Shown: positions 9,207-19,749, counted from the stretch's first letter. The stretch: DNA of 64,000 nt from an uncultured Clostridia bacterium (GCA_904420015.1 CAJFTS010000030.1:1-64000); one strand, 5' to 3'. Notes: a model not told the origin generated them from the sequence alone. A program made the numbers and translations.

Positions 9207-9458
9207 ATGGTAAAACTGAGTGTATGTATTGGAAGCGCATGTCATATCAAAGGGTCCCACAGCGTGATTACCACGTTCCAGCGGCTGATTAAGGAGCATG
9301 AGCTGGAGGGGAAGGTGGAGCTGATGGGGGTATTCTGCCTGGGCCACTGTACCGAGGCGGTCTCGGTGAAGATTGGGGACAGCGACATTTACAGCGTGTC
9401 CGGCGCCACGGCGGAGAATTTTTTCCATACCCAGGTGCTCCCTCTGGTGGAGGGGTAA
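9207..9458 (+). CDS. Thioredoxin-like [2Fe-2S] protein (NuoE/HydC-type), HydS-linked
   Basis: An 83-residue protein with the four-cysteine pattern of thioredoxin-like [2Fe-2S] ferredoxins: CIGSAC (C-x4-C) near the N-terminus and CLGHC (C-x3-C) mid-protein. ATG 9207 lies 9 bases after AAAGG, whereas GTG 9198 would overlap that site. It probably passes electrons to or from the hydrogenase-like protein encoded 162 bases downstream. The same trio (2Fe-2S protein, sensory [FeFe] hydrogenase, phosphatase) is known from other anaerobes such as Thermotoga. Confidence 0.88.
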   Translation: MVKLSVCIGSACHIKGSHSVITTFQRLIKEHELEGKVELMGVFCLGHCTEAVSVKIGDSDIYSVSGATAENFFHTQVLPLVEG

Positions 9459-9545
9459 GCCGTCTGCATGACGGCGGGCGGAACAAACCTGCGCGCGCAG
9501 ATGAAACAACTCAATTACGCGGGTGGGTGGCTGCCCGTTTCCTGC

Positions 9546-9594
9546 CGCTTATCCCGATCCAGCGAACCGGGATAAGCGTTTGTTTTTATTTTTT
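9546..9594 (+). terminator. Intra-operon terminator or attenuator
   Basis: CGCTTATCCCG and CGGGATAAGCG form a perfect 11-bp stem followed by a T-rich run (TTTGTTTTTATTTTTTG). It lies between the 2Fe-2S gene and hydS, about 30 bases before the hydS start. Confidence 0.75.
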
Positions 9595-9620
9595 GTCGCT
9601 GGAGAAATGGCGGAGACGAT

Positions 9621-11318
9621 ATGAGTATCATCCAGTTTAAGGAAGCCAATTGCAAAAGCTGCTATAAATGTATCCGGACCTGTGACGTCAAGGCGATTTC
9701 CTTTTCCAATGAACAGGCCCGCATCATTCCCGAATCCTGCATCCTGTGCGGGAAATGTACGCTGGTATGTCCCCAGAACGCCAAGCAGGTGTCCAGCGAC
9801 CTGCCCATCATCGAGGGCTATTTAAAGACCGGCGCAGAGATATACGCAAGCGTCGCGCCCTCCTATGTGGCGGCCTTCCCGGGCAAGAGCTTTACCGCCC
9901 TGTCCGCGGCCCTCAAACGGCTGGGCTTTGCCCATGTGGAGGAGACGGCCATCGGCGCAACCGAGGTCAGCCGGGAATATATGCGGCTGATGAAGGAAAA
10001 AAAGATGCGCAATATCATCACCACCTGCTGCCCCACCTCGGTGATGCTGGTGGAGAAGTACTATCCCCAGCTTGTTCCCTATATTGCGCCGGTGGTGTCC
10101 CCGGCGGTGGCCCATGCGAGGATGATGAAGAAAGCCTACGGCGACCACATCAAGGTGGTGTTTGTAGGCCCTTGTATCTCCAAAAAGCAGGAGGCAAAGA
10201 CCGGGCGGGACATCAACGCCGTGCTGATGTTTGAGGAGCTCAAGGACTGGCTGGAGAAAGAAAGCATCTGTATCTCCGAGCCGGATGAGAACCCCGCCGA
10301 GATGCATGAGACCATCAGCCGCCTTTACCCCTCGCCCGGCGGCATCCTCAGCACCATCCCCCGGGCGGCACGCAGCCATTATAAGAGCGTGGCGGTGGAC
10401 GGGCTCAACCGGTGCATGGAAATGCTCGACTCCATCCGGGACTACAACATCGGGGGCTATTTCATTGAGATGAGCGCCTGTTCCGGCTCCTGTGTGGAAG
10501 GGCCGGGCCTCAAGAGCTTTGAGACTCCCTTCCTGATTTCCAAGGACCTGCTGCTGCGCAATTCCCAGAAGAAAACCGAAACTCCTCCGGTGCCCTCCGA
10601 GGGGAAGGCGCTGGATTTTTCCGCCGTCTACAACCGCACCATGGTGCACGACAGAATCCCGGACGACGAGACCATCCGGGAGATCCTTGCGAGCATCGGC
10701 AAGACCACGCCGGAATCCATGCTCAACTGCGGCGCCTGCGGGTATCCCACCTGCCGGGAGAAGGCCGTCGCCGTTTACCAGGGAAAGGCGGATCTGAAGA
10801 TGTGCCTGCCCTACATGCGGGAAAAGGCGGAGAGCATGTCCAATGTAATTTTGGAGAATACCCCCAACGCCATCTTTATGCTGGATAAGGAGTTTTTGGT
10901 TCTCCAATATAACCGGGCGGCAGGGCGGATGTTTGAGCTGACTGAGGCGGAAACCGTGGGGATGCCCATCGAGCTGGTTTTACCGGCCGAGGATTTCGAC
11001 CTGGTGCGCAAAACCGGAAACCCGGTCTTTAACTCCCCCCGTCCGGCAAAGGGAGGTACCCTTGCCATTGAGCAGACCATCGTCCCCGTTCCCAACGGGG
11101 ATTACCTGGTCATCGCCAGGGATGTGACCGAGGAACAGGAGCATCGCCGCAAAACCGAAGAATTCCGCCGGGAAACGGTGGAGATTACCCAAAAGGTCAT
11201 CGACAAGCAGATGCGGGTGGCCCAGGAGATCGCCAGCCTTTTGGGCGAGACCACCGGCGAGACCAAGGCGGCGCTGACCAAGCTCAAAAAGTCCATCGCC
11301 CAGGGGGATCGGCTATGA
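9621..11318 (+). CDS. hydS: Putative sensory [FeFe] hydrogenase (group C/HydS-like) with PAS domain
   Basis: A 565-residue cytosolic protein with, in order: two [4Fe-4S] ferredoxin motifs (C11/14/17/21 and C40/43/46/50); the hydrogenase H-domain with ligand cysteines C136-C137 (TTCCPTS), C185 (VGPCISKKQE) and C287/C291 (MSACSGSCVEG); an extra Fe-S domain with C370/373/378/395; a PAS domain at about 405-510; and a C-terminal helical tail. All H-cluster cysteines are kept, but flanking residues differ from catalytic enzymes: MPC is GPC, TSCCPxW is TTCCPTS, and the FGADLTIMEE segment is changed. This is the pattern of group C sensory hydrogenases thought to sense H2 or redox state. Its stop overlaps the start of the phosphatase gene. 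No maturases (HydEFG) are in the window. Confidence 0.9.
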   Translation: MSIIQFKEANCKSCYKCIRTCDVKAISFSNEQARIIPESCILCGKCTLVCPQNAKQVSSDLPIIEGYLKTGAEIYASVAPSYVAAFPGKSFTALSAALKRLGFAHVEETAIGATEVSREYMRLMKEKKMRNIITTCCPTSVMLVEKYYPQLVPYIAPVVSPAVAHARMMKKAYGDHIKVVFVGPCISKKQEAKTGRDINAVLMFEELKDWLEKESICISEPDENPAEMHETISRLYPSPGGILSTIPRAARSHYKSVAVDGLNRCMEMLDSIRDYNIGGYFIEMSACSGSCVEGPGLKSFETPFLISKDLLLRNSQKKTETPPVPSEGKALDFSAVYNRTMVHDRIPDDETIREILASIGKTTPESMLNCGACGYPTCREKAVAVYQGKADLKMCLPYMREKAESMSNVILENTPNAIFMLDKEFLVLQYNRAAGRMFELTEAETVGMPIELVLPAEDFDLVRKTGNPVFNSPRPAKGGTLAIEQTIVPVPNGDYLVIARDVTEEQEHRRKTEEFRRETVEITQKVIDKQMRVAQEIASLLGETTGETKAALTKLKKSIAQGDRL

Positions 11319-12487
11319 ACGGCTATTATTATGAAACCAGCTGGGGCAGCCTCTTTAAGCATGGGGAGGAGCTTTGCGGCGATAAGGTCGAGATCGTAAA
11401 AAACGGCACCGATACCACCATGGTGCTGGCCGACGGCCTGGGGAGCGGCGTCAAGGCGAACATCCTGTCCTCCCTGACCAGCAAGATCGTTTCCACCATG
11501 CTCAACGCCGGCGCGGACATTTCCGACGTCATTGAAACCATGGCCTCCACCCTGCCGGTATGTAAGGAACGGCTGGTGGCCTATTCCACCTTCACCTTCC
11601 TGCGGGTGAGCCCTACGGGGGACGCCCACATCGTCGAGTACGACAACCCGCCCCTTATCCTCCTTCGGGACGGGAAAAGCCTGGACCTGCCCCGGCGGGA
11701 GCGGGAGGTGGAAGGGAAGTTGATTACCGAGACCAACATCAAGCTCCAGCCGGGGGATTTCTGCGTCTTTTTCTCCGACGGGGTCATCCACGCGGGGATC
11801 GGCAAGCTGCTCAATCTGGGCTGGCAGCAGGAGAACGTGGTGGAGTACCTGGAGAAGGCCTACCGCAAGGACGTGTCGGCGCATTTTATGCAGACGCAGC
11901 TCCTTTCCGCCTGCAACAGCCTTTATATGGAGTCCCCGGGGGACGACACCACGGTGGCGGTATGTAAGGTGCGCCTGCCCAATGTAGCCTATGTAATGGT
12001 GGGCCCGCCGGTGGACAAGGCGGAGGACGAAAAGCTGGTCAATGAGCTTTTGCATTTCGACGGGACCAAGATTATCTGCGGCGGCACCACTTCCCAGATC
12101 GTCTGCCGGGTTTCCGGCAAGGAAATCCGCACCATGATCGACTACATCTCTCCCGACGTGCCCCCCATCGCCAAGATCGACGGCATCGACCTGGTGACCG
12201 AGGGGGTCATCACCCTGGGCAAGACGCTGGAGCTGATGAAAAAGTACGAGCAGGGCTCGGTGGGACGGGACAATGCCCTTAATTACAAGAAGGACGGCGC
12301 CCACCTGCTGGCCCAGACCCTGATCCTCAAATGTACCGGGGCCAAGTTCGTGGTAGGGCGCGCCCTCAACCCGGCCCACCAGAACCCCGACATGCCCATC
12401 GACCTGAGCATCAAGCTGCGCTTGGTGCAGGATATCGCCGACTGCCTGCGGCGGATGGACAAAGAGGTGGTGGTGGAATACCATTAA
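11315..12487 (+). CDS. SpoIIE/PP2C-type serine phosphatase linked to HydS
   Basis: A 390-residue protein overlapping hydS by 4 bases (ATGA). Residues 1 to about 225 form a PP2C/SpoIIE domain, with metal-binding aspartates in MVLADGLGSG, FFSDGVIHAG and SPGDDTTVAVCKV. The C-terminal 160 residues (from VMVGPPVDKAED) form a second conserved region seen with HydS-linked phosphatases. It is the likely output of the HydS sensor, dephosphorylating an unknown protein, perhaps an anti-sigma antagonist-type target. No partner kinase or STAS protein is nearby. The stop codon shares bases with the stop of the opposing SLOG gene. Confidence 0.88.
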   Translation: MNGYYYETSWGSLFKHGEELCGDKVEIVKNGTDTTMVLADGLGSGVKANILSSLTSKIVSTMLNAGADISDVIETMASTLPVCKERLVAYSTFTFLRVSPTGDAHIVEYDNPPLILLRDGKSLDLPRREREVEGKLITETNIKLQPGDFCVFFSDGVIHAGIGKLLNLGWQQENVVEYLEKAYRKDVSAHFMQTQLLSACNSLYMESPGDDTTVAVCKVRLPNVAYVMVGPPVDKAEDEKLVNELLHFDGTKIICGGTTSQIVCRVSGKEIRTMIDYISPDVPPIAKIDGIDLVTEGVITLGKTLELMKKYEQGSVGRDNALNYKKDGAHLLAQTLILKCTGAKFVVGRALNPAHQNPDMPIDLSIKLRLVQDIADCLRRMDKEVVVEYH

Positions 12488-12960
12488 GGTTCGGCTGCGA
12501 GATTTATAACAGGGATTCCTTTGGCCCGGCTGTAGGAAACGGTATAAGCGGTTGAGCCGTTCTGTCTGGTACAATAACAGACACAGATGTGGCTGTGATC
12601 GATCAGGTGCCGATTGCGGCGCTGCATACAACCGGGATCATATCGGTCGGACAGATAAACGACCTTATCCGCCTGCTGTCGGATTTGTTCGTAGCGGACA
12701 GTATCGTTGAGATTCCAGCCACGAGTCTGCTCCCAGCAGGGGAGAACGAGAATCAAACGCAGAAAAGGATACTCTTTTTTAAGACGGAGGACAGCCGTCT
12801 GCGCAAGAAGATCGAAGCCCCGCGCCCCGCCGGCGCCAAAATAACGGACGCCTTGAAGGACGAGCATTTTGATCGTTTCTTCGAGGCGTTTTTCTATGAC
12901 TGAAATTTCTCCCTCCGGGAGGACACGATGCCCAGTAAAACAACAGGTCGTTTTTTCCAT
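12484..12960 (-). CDS. SLOG-family protein (YpsA/DUF1273-like)
   Basis: A 158-residue Rossmann-like protein with the family signatures CCFTGHR at the N-terminus, GGARGFDLLA in the nucleotide-binding loop region and YDPGCMQRRNRHLIDHSHI. SLOG domains bind nucleotides or nucleotide-derived ligands and occur both in housekeeping proteins (YpsA) and in defence systems. GAGGTG precedes the ATG. The gene has lower GC than its neighbours and converges on the HydS phosphatase with overlapping stop codons. Confidence 0.85.
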   Translation of the reverse strand: MEKTTCCFTGHRVLPEGEISVIEKRLEETIKMLVLQGVRYFGAGGARGFDLLAQTAVLRLKKEYPFLRLILVLPCWEQTRGWNLNDTVRYEQIRQQADKVVYLSDRYDPGCMQRRNRHLIDHSHICVCYCTRQNGSTAYTVSYSRAKGIPVINLAAEP

Positions 12961-12983
12961 CCTATTTCACCTCATTCAAAATA

Positions 12984-12999
12984 TACTATATATATAGTA
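12984..12999. promoter_or_regulatory. Perfect AT-rich palindrome between SLOG and XRE genes
   Basis: TACTATATATATAGTA is a perfect 16-bp palindrome in the divergent intergenic region, 24 bases from the SLOG start codon. It is a candidate operator or promoter core. Confidence 0.4.
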
Positions 13000-13025
13000 A
13001 CTATAAATATGTGGATTTTCAAGAG

Positions 13026-13050
13026 GTAACGACAATTATAGTATTGTTAC
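13026..13050. promoter_or_regulatory. Candidate operator of the XRE gene
   Basis: GTAACGACAAT and ATTGTTAC form an interrupted inverted repeat around a TATAGT sequence that could be the -10 box. It ends 12 bases before the XRE start codon, so autoregulation is plausible. Confidence 0.4.
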
Positions 13051-13062
13051 GAGGTGATAAAG

Positions 13063-13305
13063 ATGAAGGACACGCCAATGGTTGTGACCATGAAGGATTA
13101 CGGTAAAATTTATATAAAGCTGAACGAGTTGCTGGAAGAGCAAGAACTTACACGTAACGCATTGGCTCGCGCAGTTAATACTCGCTTCGAAGTTGTGGAC
13201 AAGTGGTGCGGCGGAAAGATGGAGAAAATAGATGCAGATATTCTAGCACGCATTTGTTATGTGCTCGATTGCAATGTGGGTGATATTTTAGAATATCGAA
13301 AATAA
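13063..13305 (+). CDS. Small XRE-family (Cro/CI-type) regulator
   Basis: An 80-residue protein that is almost entirely one HTH_XRE domain: LNELLEEQELTRNALARAVNTRFEVVDKWCGGK, then ADILARICYVLDCNVGDILEY, the YozG/ImmR-like form. ATG 13063 is chosen because GAGGTG overlaps the alternative GTG at 13054. It is divergent from the SLOG gene, has local palindromes and its own terminator, and is AT-richer than the neighbourhood. Confidence 0.88.
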   Translation: MKDTPMVVTMKDYGKIYIKLNELLEEQELTRNALARAVNTRFEVVDKWCGGKMEKIDADILARICYVLDCNVGDILEYRK

Positions 13306-13310
13306 GAAAA

Positions 13311-13340
13311 GGCGGGGAGGGCTCTCTCTCCGCCTTTTTT
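13311..13340 (+). terminator. Terminator of the XRE gene
   Basis: The stem GGCGGGGAG / CTCTCCGCC has one G-T pair and is followed by six T residues. Confidence 0.8.
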
Positions 13341-13839
13341 CTTTTACAATTGCTTTTCAAATGCTTTCTATTATAATACATGCTTTGTTGCCCTTTTCTT
13401 TTGCGCTGCCAAAAGAAAGAGGCGAAAGAAAAGGCAGTTCAAGGGGGAAAAAGGCGCTAGGGACGGGGACACCTATTTTTCCTCCTTGAAAATCCCCCTC
13501 GCATCGGAGGAGGGCAGGGGGAAGAGAAACGAGCTTTGGTGAAATAAATCCACTCAATCCAGACAACTTCTAGAGTAGGCTGTGAACTTTTTTCACATTC
13601 CCGGCTGAATGCCTAGAGGGATTCTGAAGAGAGAAAAACCTTGCCCCCGAACTTTACGCCGGTTTTCTTCCCTAAGCCGCCCTGTCTTTTGAACAGCCAT
13701 CTGAGAAAAAAGGGATGTCCCGGTGTTTCCCGTCCAAGCCGCAAAAGCCAAACCGGAATTTCTTTCCGCAGACTTCGGAAAACGTCGCAAAAAGCCCGGT
13801 AGGAACCCGAAAAATGTATGGGAATAATCCAAAGGAGAC
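13341..13839. other. Noncoding stretch upstream of the adhE control region
   Basis: About 500 bases without a convincing gene. Purine-rich and low-complexity runs occur at 13385-13460. Minus-strand open frames (13357-13566, 13593-13832, 13613-13900) have no ribosome sites or domains and overlap one another. It may be decayed sequence. Confidence 0.5.
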
Positions 13840-13857
13840 TTGTTAAAATATTCACAA
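13840..13857. promoter_or_regulatory. Rex operator 1 upstream of adhE
   Basis: TTGTTAAAATATTCACAA matches the Rex consensus TTGTTAA-N4-TTAACAA at 13 of 14 fixed positions. Rex is a repressor released by high NADH/NAD that typically controls adhE in Firmicutes. No rex gene is in the window. Confidence 0.75.
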
Positions 13858-13907
13858 AATTAGTGCGAAATGTGCCGCAAAGTTGTACTTGCGTTTTCAA
13901 ACTGTGT

Positions 13908-13925
13908 TTGATAAAATATTAACAA
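13908..13925. promoter_or_regulatory. Rex operator 2 upstream of adhE
   Basis: TTGATAAAATATTAACAA matches the Rex consensus at 13 of 14 fixed positions. It lies 68 bases (about 6.5 helical turns) after operator 1 and 112 bases before the adhE start. The AT-rich core may also serve as the -10 region. Confidence 0.8.
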
Positions 13926-14036
13926 TCTCGCCGGGCAAACTGGAAGGTTACCGGCTGAGAACCGTTTCATGCAAATACTCCGCCCCGGCGGACTTGCGAT
14001 TACCCAAAGACGCTGCATTCAGAAAGGGGAATTTTC

Positions 14037-16679
14037 ATGGCAAACCAGAAACAGGCTCCCGTGGAAACCGATGCGATGATCAATGATCTGGTGGAAAAGG
14101 CGCAGAAGGCGCTCGAGGGCTACATGAGTCTCAGCCAGGAGCAGGTGGACAAAATCGTTCACGCCATGACCTTGGCCGGCCTTGACCAGCATCTGTATCT
14201 CGCCAAGCTCGCGGTGGAGGAAACCGGCCGCGGCGTGGTGGAGGATAAGGTCATCAAAAATAGCTTTGCCACCGAATACATCTGGCACAGCATTAAGAAC
14301 GAAAAGACCGTCGGCGTTGTGGCGGAGAACGAAATGGAGGGCTATGTGGAGGTAGCCGAGCCGGTGGGCGTCATTGCGGGCGTCACCCCGGTGACCAATC
14401 CCACCTCCACCACCATGTTCAAATCCCTCATCGCCACAAAGACCCGCAATCCCATCATCTTCGCCTTCCATCCCAGCGCGCAGAAGTGCTCGGTGGAGGC
14501 GGCCCGGATCCTGCGTGACGCCGCGGTGAAGAACGGCGCGCCGGAAAACTGCATCCAGTGGATCGAGTATCCTTCCATCGACGCTACCACCGCCCTGATG
14601 AATCATCCGGGGGTTGCCCTCATTTTGGCTACCGGCGGTTCGGGCATGGTCAAGAGCGCCTACAGCGCCGGCAAGCCGGCCCTGGGCGTGGGCCCGGGCA
14701 ACGTGCCCTGCTACATCAACAAGGACGTGGACCTGGAGCGGGCCTGCACCGACCTGATGCTCTCAAAGACCTTTGACAACGGCATGATCTGCGCTTCCGA
14801 GCAGGCGGCCATTGTGGATAAGGAGATTTCCGGCCGGTTCGAGGAGATCATGAAGGCCAACAATTGCTATTTCCTGGACGCCGAGGAGACCGAAAAGGTC
14901 ACCAACTACGTCATCAACCGGGAAAAGATGGCGGTCAATCCCGCGGTGGTCGGCAAGGCGGCTTCCTGGATTGCCGAGCAGGCGGGGGTAAAGGTGCCGG
15001 AAAAGACGAAGATTTTGCTTGCAAAGCTTCCCTATCCGTCGAGGAAATACCCCCTCTCCCTGGAAAAGCTCTCCCCGGTGCTGGCCTATTTTGTCTGCGA
15101 CGACGACAAGCAGGGCTTCCAGTACGCCAAGACCATGCTCGAGCTGGGCGGCCTGGGCCATTCGGCGGTTATCCATTCCAACAATGAGGCCCTCTGCAAG
15201 GCTTACGGCGAAGCCATGAAGGTGGGCCGCGTCATTGCCAACCAGCCTTCCTCCCAGGGTGCCATCGGCGACATTTACAACACCAACACCCCGTCCCTAA
15301 CCCTGGGCTGCGGCTCCTTCGGTCGGAATTCCACCACCTCCAACGTTTCTTCCGTCAATCTTATTAATAAGAAACGCCTTGCCAAAAGGAGAGTCAATAT
15401 GCAGTGGTTCAAGATTCCGCCGAAGATCTACTTTGAGAACGACTCGGTCCAGTATCTGGAGAAGATGCCGGACATCTCCCGCGCCTTTATCGTCACCGAT
15501 CCGATGATGGTGAAGCTCGGCTATACCGACAAGGTGCTTTATTACCTTCGCAAGCGCCAGCAGTACTGCCACTGCGAGATTTTCTCCGAGGTGGAGCCCG
15601 ATCCTTCGGTGGAGTGCATCATGCGGGGCGTGGACGCCATGAACCAGTTTAAGCCCGACGTCATCATCGCCCTGGGCGGCGGCTCGGCCATCGATGCCGC
15701 CAAGGGGATGTGGCTCTTCTACGAGCATCCGGACACCGACTTCGACGGCCTGCGCATGCGTTTCCTTGATATCCGCAAGCGCGCCTTCCATTACCCGAAC
15801 CTGGGGATCAAGACCAAGCTGGTTGCCATCCCCACCACTTCCGGCACCGGTTCGGAGGTTACCTCCTTCGCGGTCATTACCGACAAGCAGAACGGCAACA
15901 TCAAATATCCCCTGGCCGACTATGAGCTGACCCCGGACGTGGCCATCATCGACCCGCAGTTCGTGATGACCATGCCCAAGTCCATCACCGCCGACACCGG
16001 CATGGACGTGCTGACCCACGCCATCGAGGCGTATGTGTCCACCTTGGCGTCCGATTACACCAACGGCCTGGCGGTCAAGGCCATCGAGCTGGTGTTCAAG
16101 TACCTGCCTGCCAGCTACCATGACAATGACCCGGTCGCCCGCGAGAAGATGCACAACGCCTCCTGCATCGCCGGTATGGCCTTCTCGAACGCCTTTTTGG
16201 GCATCAACCACTCCCTGGCCCATAAGCTGGGCGGCGAGTTCCACATCCCCCACGGCCGTGCCAACGCCGTGCTCCTGCCCTATGTCATCGCCTACAACGC
16301 CCAGAAGCCTACGAAGTTTGTCTCCTTCCCCAAGTACGGCAAGTTCGTGGCCGACTACCGGTACGCGCAGATCGCCCGGTTCCTGAATCTGGGCGGAACC
16401 ACCCAGGAGGAGCAGGTGCAGGCCCTCATCGACGCCATCCGTGGGCTGATGAAGGAGCTGAATATGCCCATGTCCCTCAAGGAGTGCGGCATTTCTGAGG
16501 CGGAGTTTATGGCGAAGGTTCCCCAGCTGGCGGAGAATGCCTTTGAGGACCAGTGCACCACCGCCAATCCCCGTTATCCGCTCATTTCCGAGCTTGAGGA
16601 AATCCTCAAGAAGGCATATTACGGCGAATCGGAGAAGGAAGCCGAGGAGCCGAAGGCGGCGGAGGATACCGCTAAATAA
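14037..16679 (+). CDS. adhE: Bifunctional acetaldehyde-CoA/alcohol dehydrogenase
   Basis: An 880-residue AdhE. The N-terminal aldehyde dehydrogenase domain (about 1-440) reduces acetyl-CoA to acetaldehyde; its catalytic cysteine is C252 (DNGMICASEQ). After a linker (about 440-460, KKRLAKRRVNMQWFKIPP) the C-terminal iron-dependent alcohol dehydrogenase (about 460-865) makes ethanol, with GGGSAIDAAKG for NAD binding and metal-ligand histidines in INHSLAHKLGGEFHIPHGRANA. Length and order match the family; the enzyme forms spirosomes in other bacteria. GAAAGGGGAA precedes the ATG. Two Rex boxes upstream suggest induction at high NADH. The lysine/glutamate-rich tail (SEKEAEEPKAAEDTAK) is family-variable. 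Confidence 0.98.
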   Translation: MANQKQAPVETDAMINDLVEKAQKALEGYMSLSQEQVDKIVHAMTLAGLDQHLYLAKLAVEETGRGVVEDKVIKNSFATEYIWHSIKNEKTVGVVAENEMEGYVEVAEPVGVIAGVTPVTNPTSTTMFKSLIATKTRNPIIFAFHPSAQKCSVEAARILRDAAVKNGAPENCIQWIEYPSIDATTALMNHPGVALILATGGSGMVKSAYSAGKPALGVGPGNVPCYINKDVDLERACTDLMLSKTFDNGMICASEQAAIVDKEISGRFEEIMKANNCYFLDAEETEKVTNYVINREKMAVNPAVVGKAASWIAEQAGVKVPEKTKILLAKLPYPSRKYPLSLEKLSPVLAYFVCDDDKQGFQYAKTMLELGGLGHSAVIHSNNEALCKAYGEAMKVGRVIANQPSSQGAIGDIYNTNTPSLTLGCGSFGRNSTTSNVSSVNLINKKRLAKRRVNMQWFKIPPKIYFENDSVQYLEKMPDISRAFIVTDPMMVKLGYTDKVLYYLRKRQQYCHCEIFSEVEPDPSVECIMRGVDAMNQFKPDVIIALGGGSAIDAAKGMWLFYEHPDTDFDGLRMRFLDIRKRAFHYPNLGIKTKLVAIPTTSGTGSEVTSFAVITDKQNGNIKYPLADYELTPDVAIIDPQFVMTMPKSITADTGMDVLTHAIEAYVSTLASDYTNGLAVKAIELVFKYLPASYHDNDPVAREKMHNASCIAGMAFSNAFLGINHSLAHKLGGEFHIPHGRANAVLLPYVIAYNAQKPTKFVSFPKYGKFVADYRYAQIARFLNLGGTTQEEQVQALIDAIRGLMKELNMPMSLKECGISEAEFMAKVPQLAENAFEDQCTTANPRYPLISELEEILKKAYYGESEKEAEEPKAAEDTAK

Positions 16680-16703
16680 ATCCAATCTTTGTGTTTCTCT
16701 CAA

Positions 16704-16742
16704 GGGTGCGTTCGGCCTCTTTTGCCGAGCGCACCCTTTTTC
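16704..16742 (+). terminator. Terminator of adhE
   Basis: The stem GGGTGCG-TTCGGC / GCCGA-GCGCACCC is followed by five T residues, 25 bases after the stop codon. Confidence 0.9.
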
Positions 16743-18773
<2,031 letters not shown>

Positions 18774-19085
18774 GGAATTCTTTTTCGATGTGGTTTGTAA
18801 GCGCCGGCGGATGTTACCGCGCTCATGGCAAGCTATAACACTTTGCTTGCCGATTTGTGGGCGGCCGGGCTGTTTTTCACCTGATGGAAAAACGGATACC
18901 CGCGTAAAAAGAGCCAGGCCATAACCGAGGGCCGACGGCGGATTATTGCGCTGTCGGCCCTTTGTACTTAGAAGGGGGGAGAACCGGAGGGCAACCCCTC
19001 CGAAGCCTTTTTTCTGCAAACAAAGAAAGGAATGGAAAAAGCAGTGAAAAGCTGGTATACTAAGAAAAAAAGAAGGACGTAGGGT
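18774..19085. terminator. Intergenic region with a terminator at 18929-18963
   Basis: GGGCCGACGGCG and CGCTGTCGGCCC form a stem followed by TTTG, about 155 bases after the collagen-like gene. The rest of this stretch shows nothing recognisable, except a run AAGAAAAAAAGAAGGA just before the next gene. Confidence 0.55.
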
Positions 19086-19565
19086 ATGCGGATTTTTGTG
19101 GATGCGGACGGCTGCCCGGTGGTGGACATCGTACTGCGGCTGGCCGGACGCTACGGTATGGAGGCTGTCCTGGTCTGCGATACCGCCCATTTCTTCGACC
19201 GGCCGGGCTGCCGGGTGGTCACCGTCTCCAAGGGGGCGGATGGTGCGGACTTTGCCTTAGTCAACCTCCTAAGCCCAGGGGATTTGGCGGTGACGCAGGA
19301 TTACGGCTTGGCTGCTATGTGTCTGGCAAGGCGGGCGGTTGTACTCAACCAGGACGGCGTAATCTATACCAAAGAAAATATTGACGGGCTCCTTTCGGCC
19401 CGGCATACCGCCCAGCGTATCCGCCGGGGCGGCGGCAGGCTGAAGGGGCCGCGCAGGCGCACCAAGGAGCAGGACAAGGCTTTTGAACGGGCGTTTTCCG
19501 CTCTGCTCGGTCAAGCGCAAAGGAAGGAGAAACGGCATGCAGCAAAAGAAAATCGAACGGATTAA
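19086..19565 (+). CDS. YaiI/YqxD family protein (UPF0178, DUF188)
   Basis: A 159-residue conserved protein with the family N-terminus RIFVDADGCPVVD, VVTVSKGADGADFAL and DLAVTQDYGLAAMCLARRA. The fold is PIN-like and a nuclease role is often suspected, but no function is established. It overlaps the DUF896 gene by 29 bases and is followed by one terminator for both. Confidence 0.92.
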   Translation: MRIFVDADGCPVVDIVLRLAGRYGMEAVLVCDTAHFFDRPGCRVVTVSKGADGADFALVNLLSPGDLAVTQDYGLAAMCLARRAVVLNQDGVIYTKENIDGLLSARHTAQRIRRGGGRLKGPRRRTKEQDKAFERAFSALLGQAQRKEKRHAAKENRTD

Positions 19566-19740
19566 CGAGTTGGCGAAAAAGGCAAGGGAGGTAGGGCTGA
19601 GCGAAGCCGAACGGCTGGAGCAAAAAGCGCTGCGCCAGGAATATGTGGACGCCTTTAAGGAGAGCCTGACCTCTCAGCTGGAGCGGGTGGTTTTGGTGGA
19701 AAAGGACGGCACGCAGATCCCGCTGAAAAAACGCGGTTGA
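19537..19740 (+). CDS. DUF896 family protein (YnzC-like)
   Basis: A 67-residue helical protein: MQQKKIERINELAKKAREVGLSEAERLEQKALRQEYVDAFK is the conserved three-helix DUF896 core. GGAAGGAGA lies 7 bases before ATG 19537, inside the end of the upstream gene, which fixes the start. DUF896 members are small cytosolic proteins; B. subtilis YneA-operon and YnzC homologues have no firm biochemical role. Confidence 0.92.
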   Translation: MQQKKIERINELAKKAREVGLSEAERLEQKALRQEYVDAFKESLTSQLERVVLVEKDGTQIPLKKRG

Positions 19741-19749
19741 TAAAAAGCA

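Noticed and set aside
13593-13900. Minus-strand small genes upstream of adhE
   Set aside because: Overlapping frames with no ribosome sites; they run into the Rex operator region.
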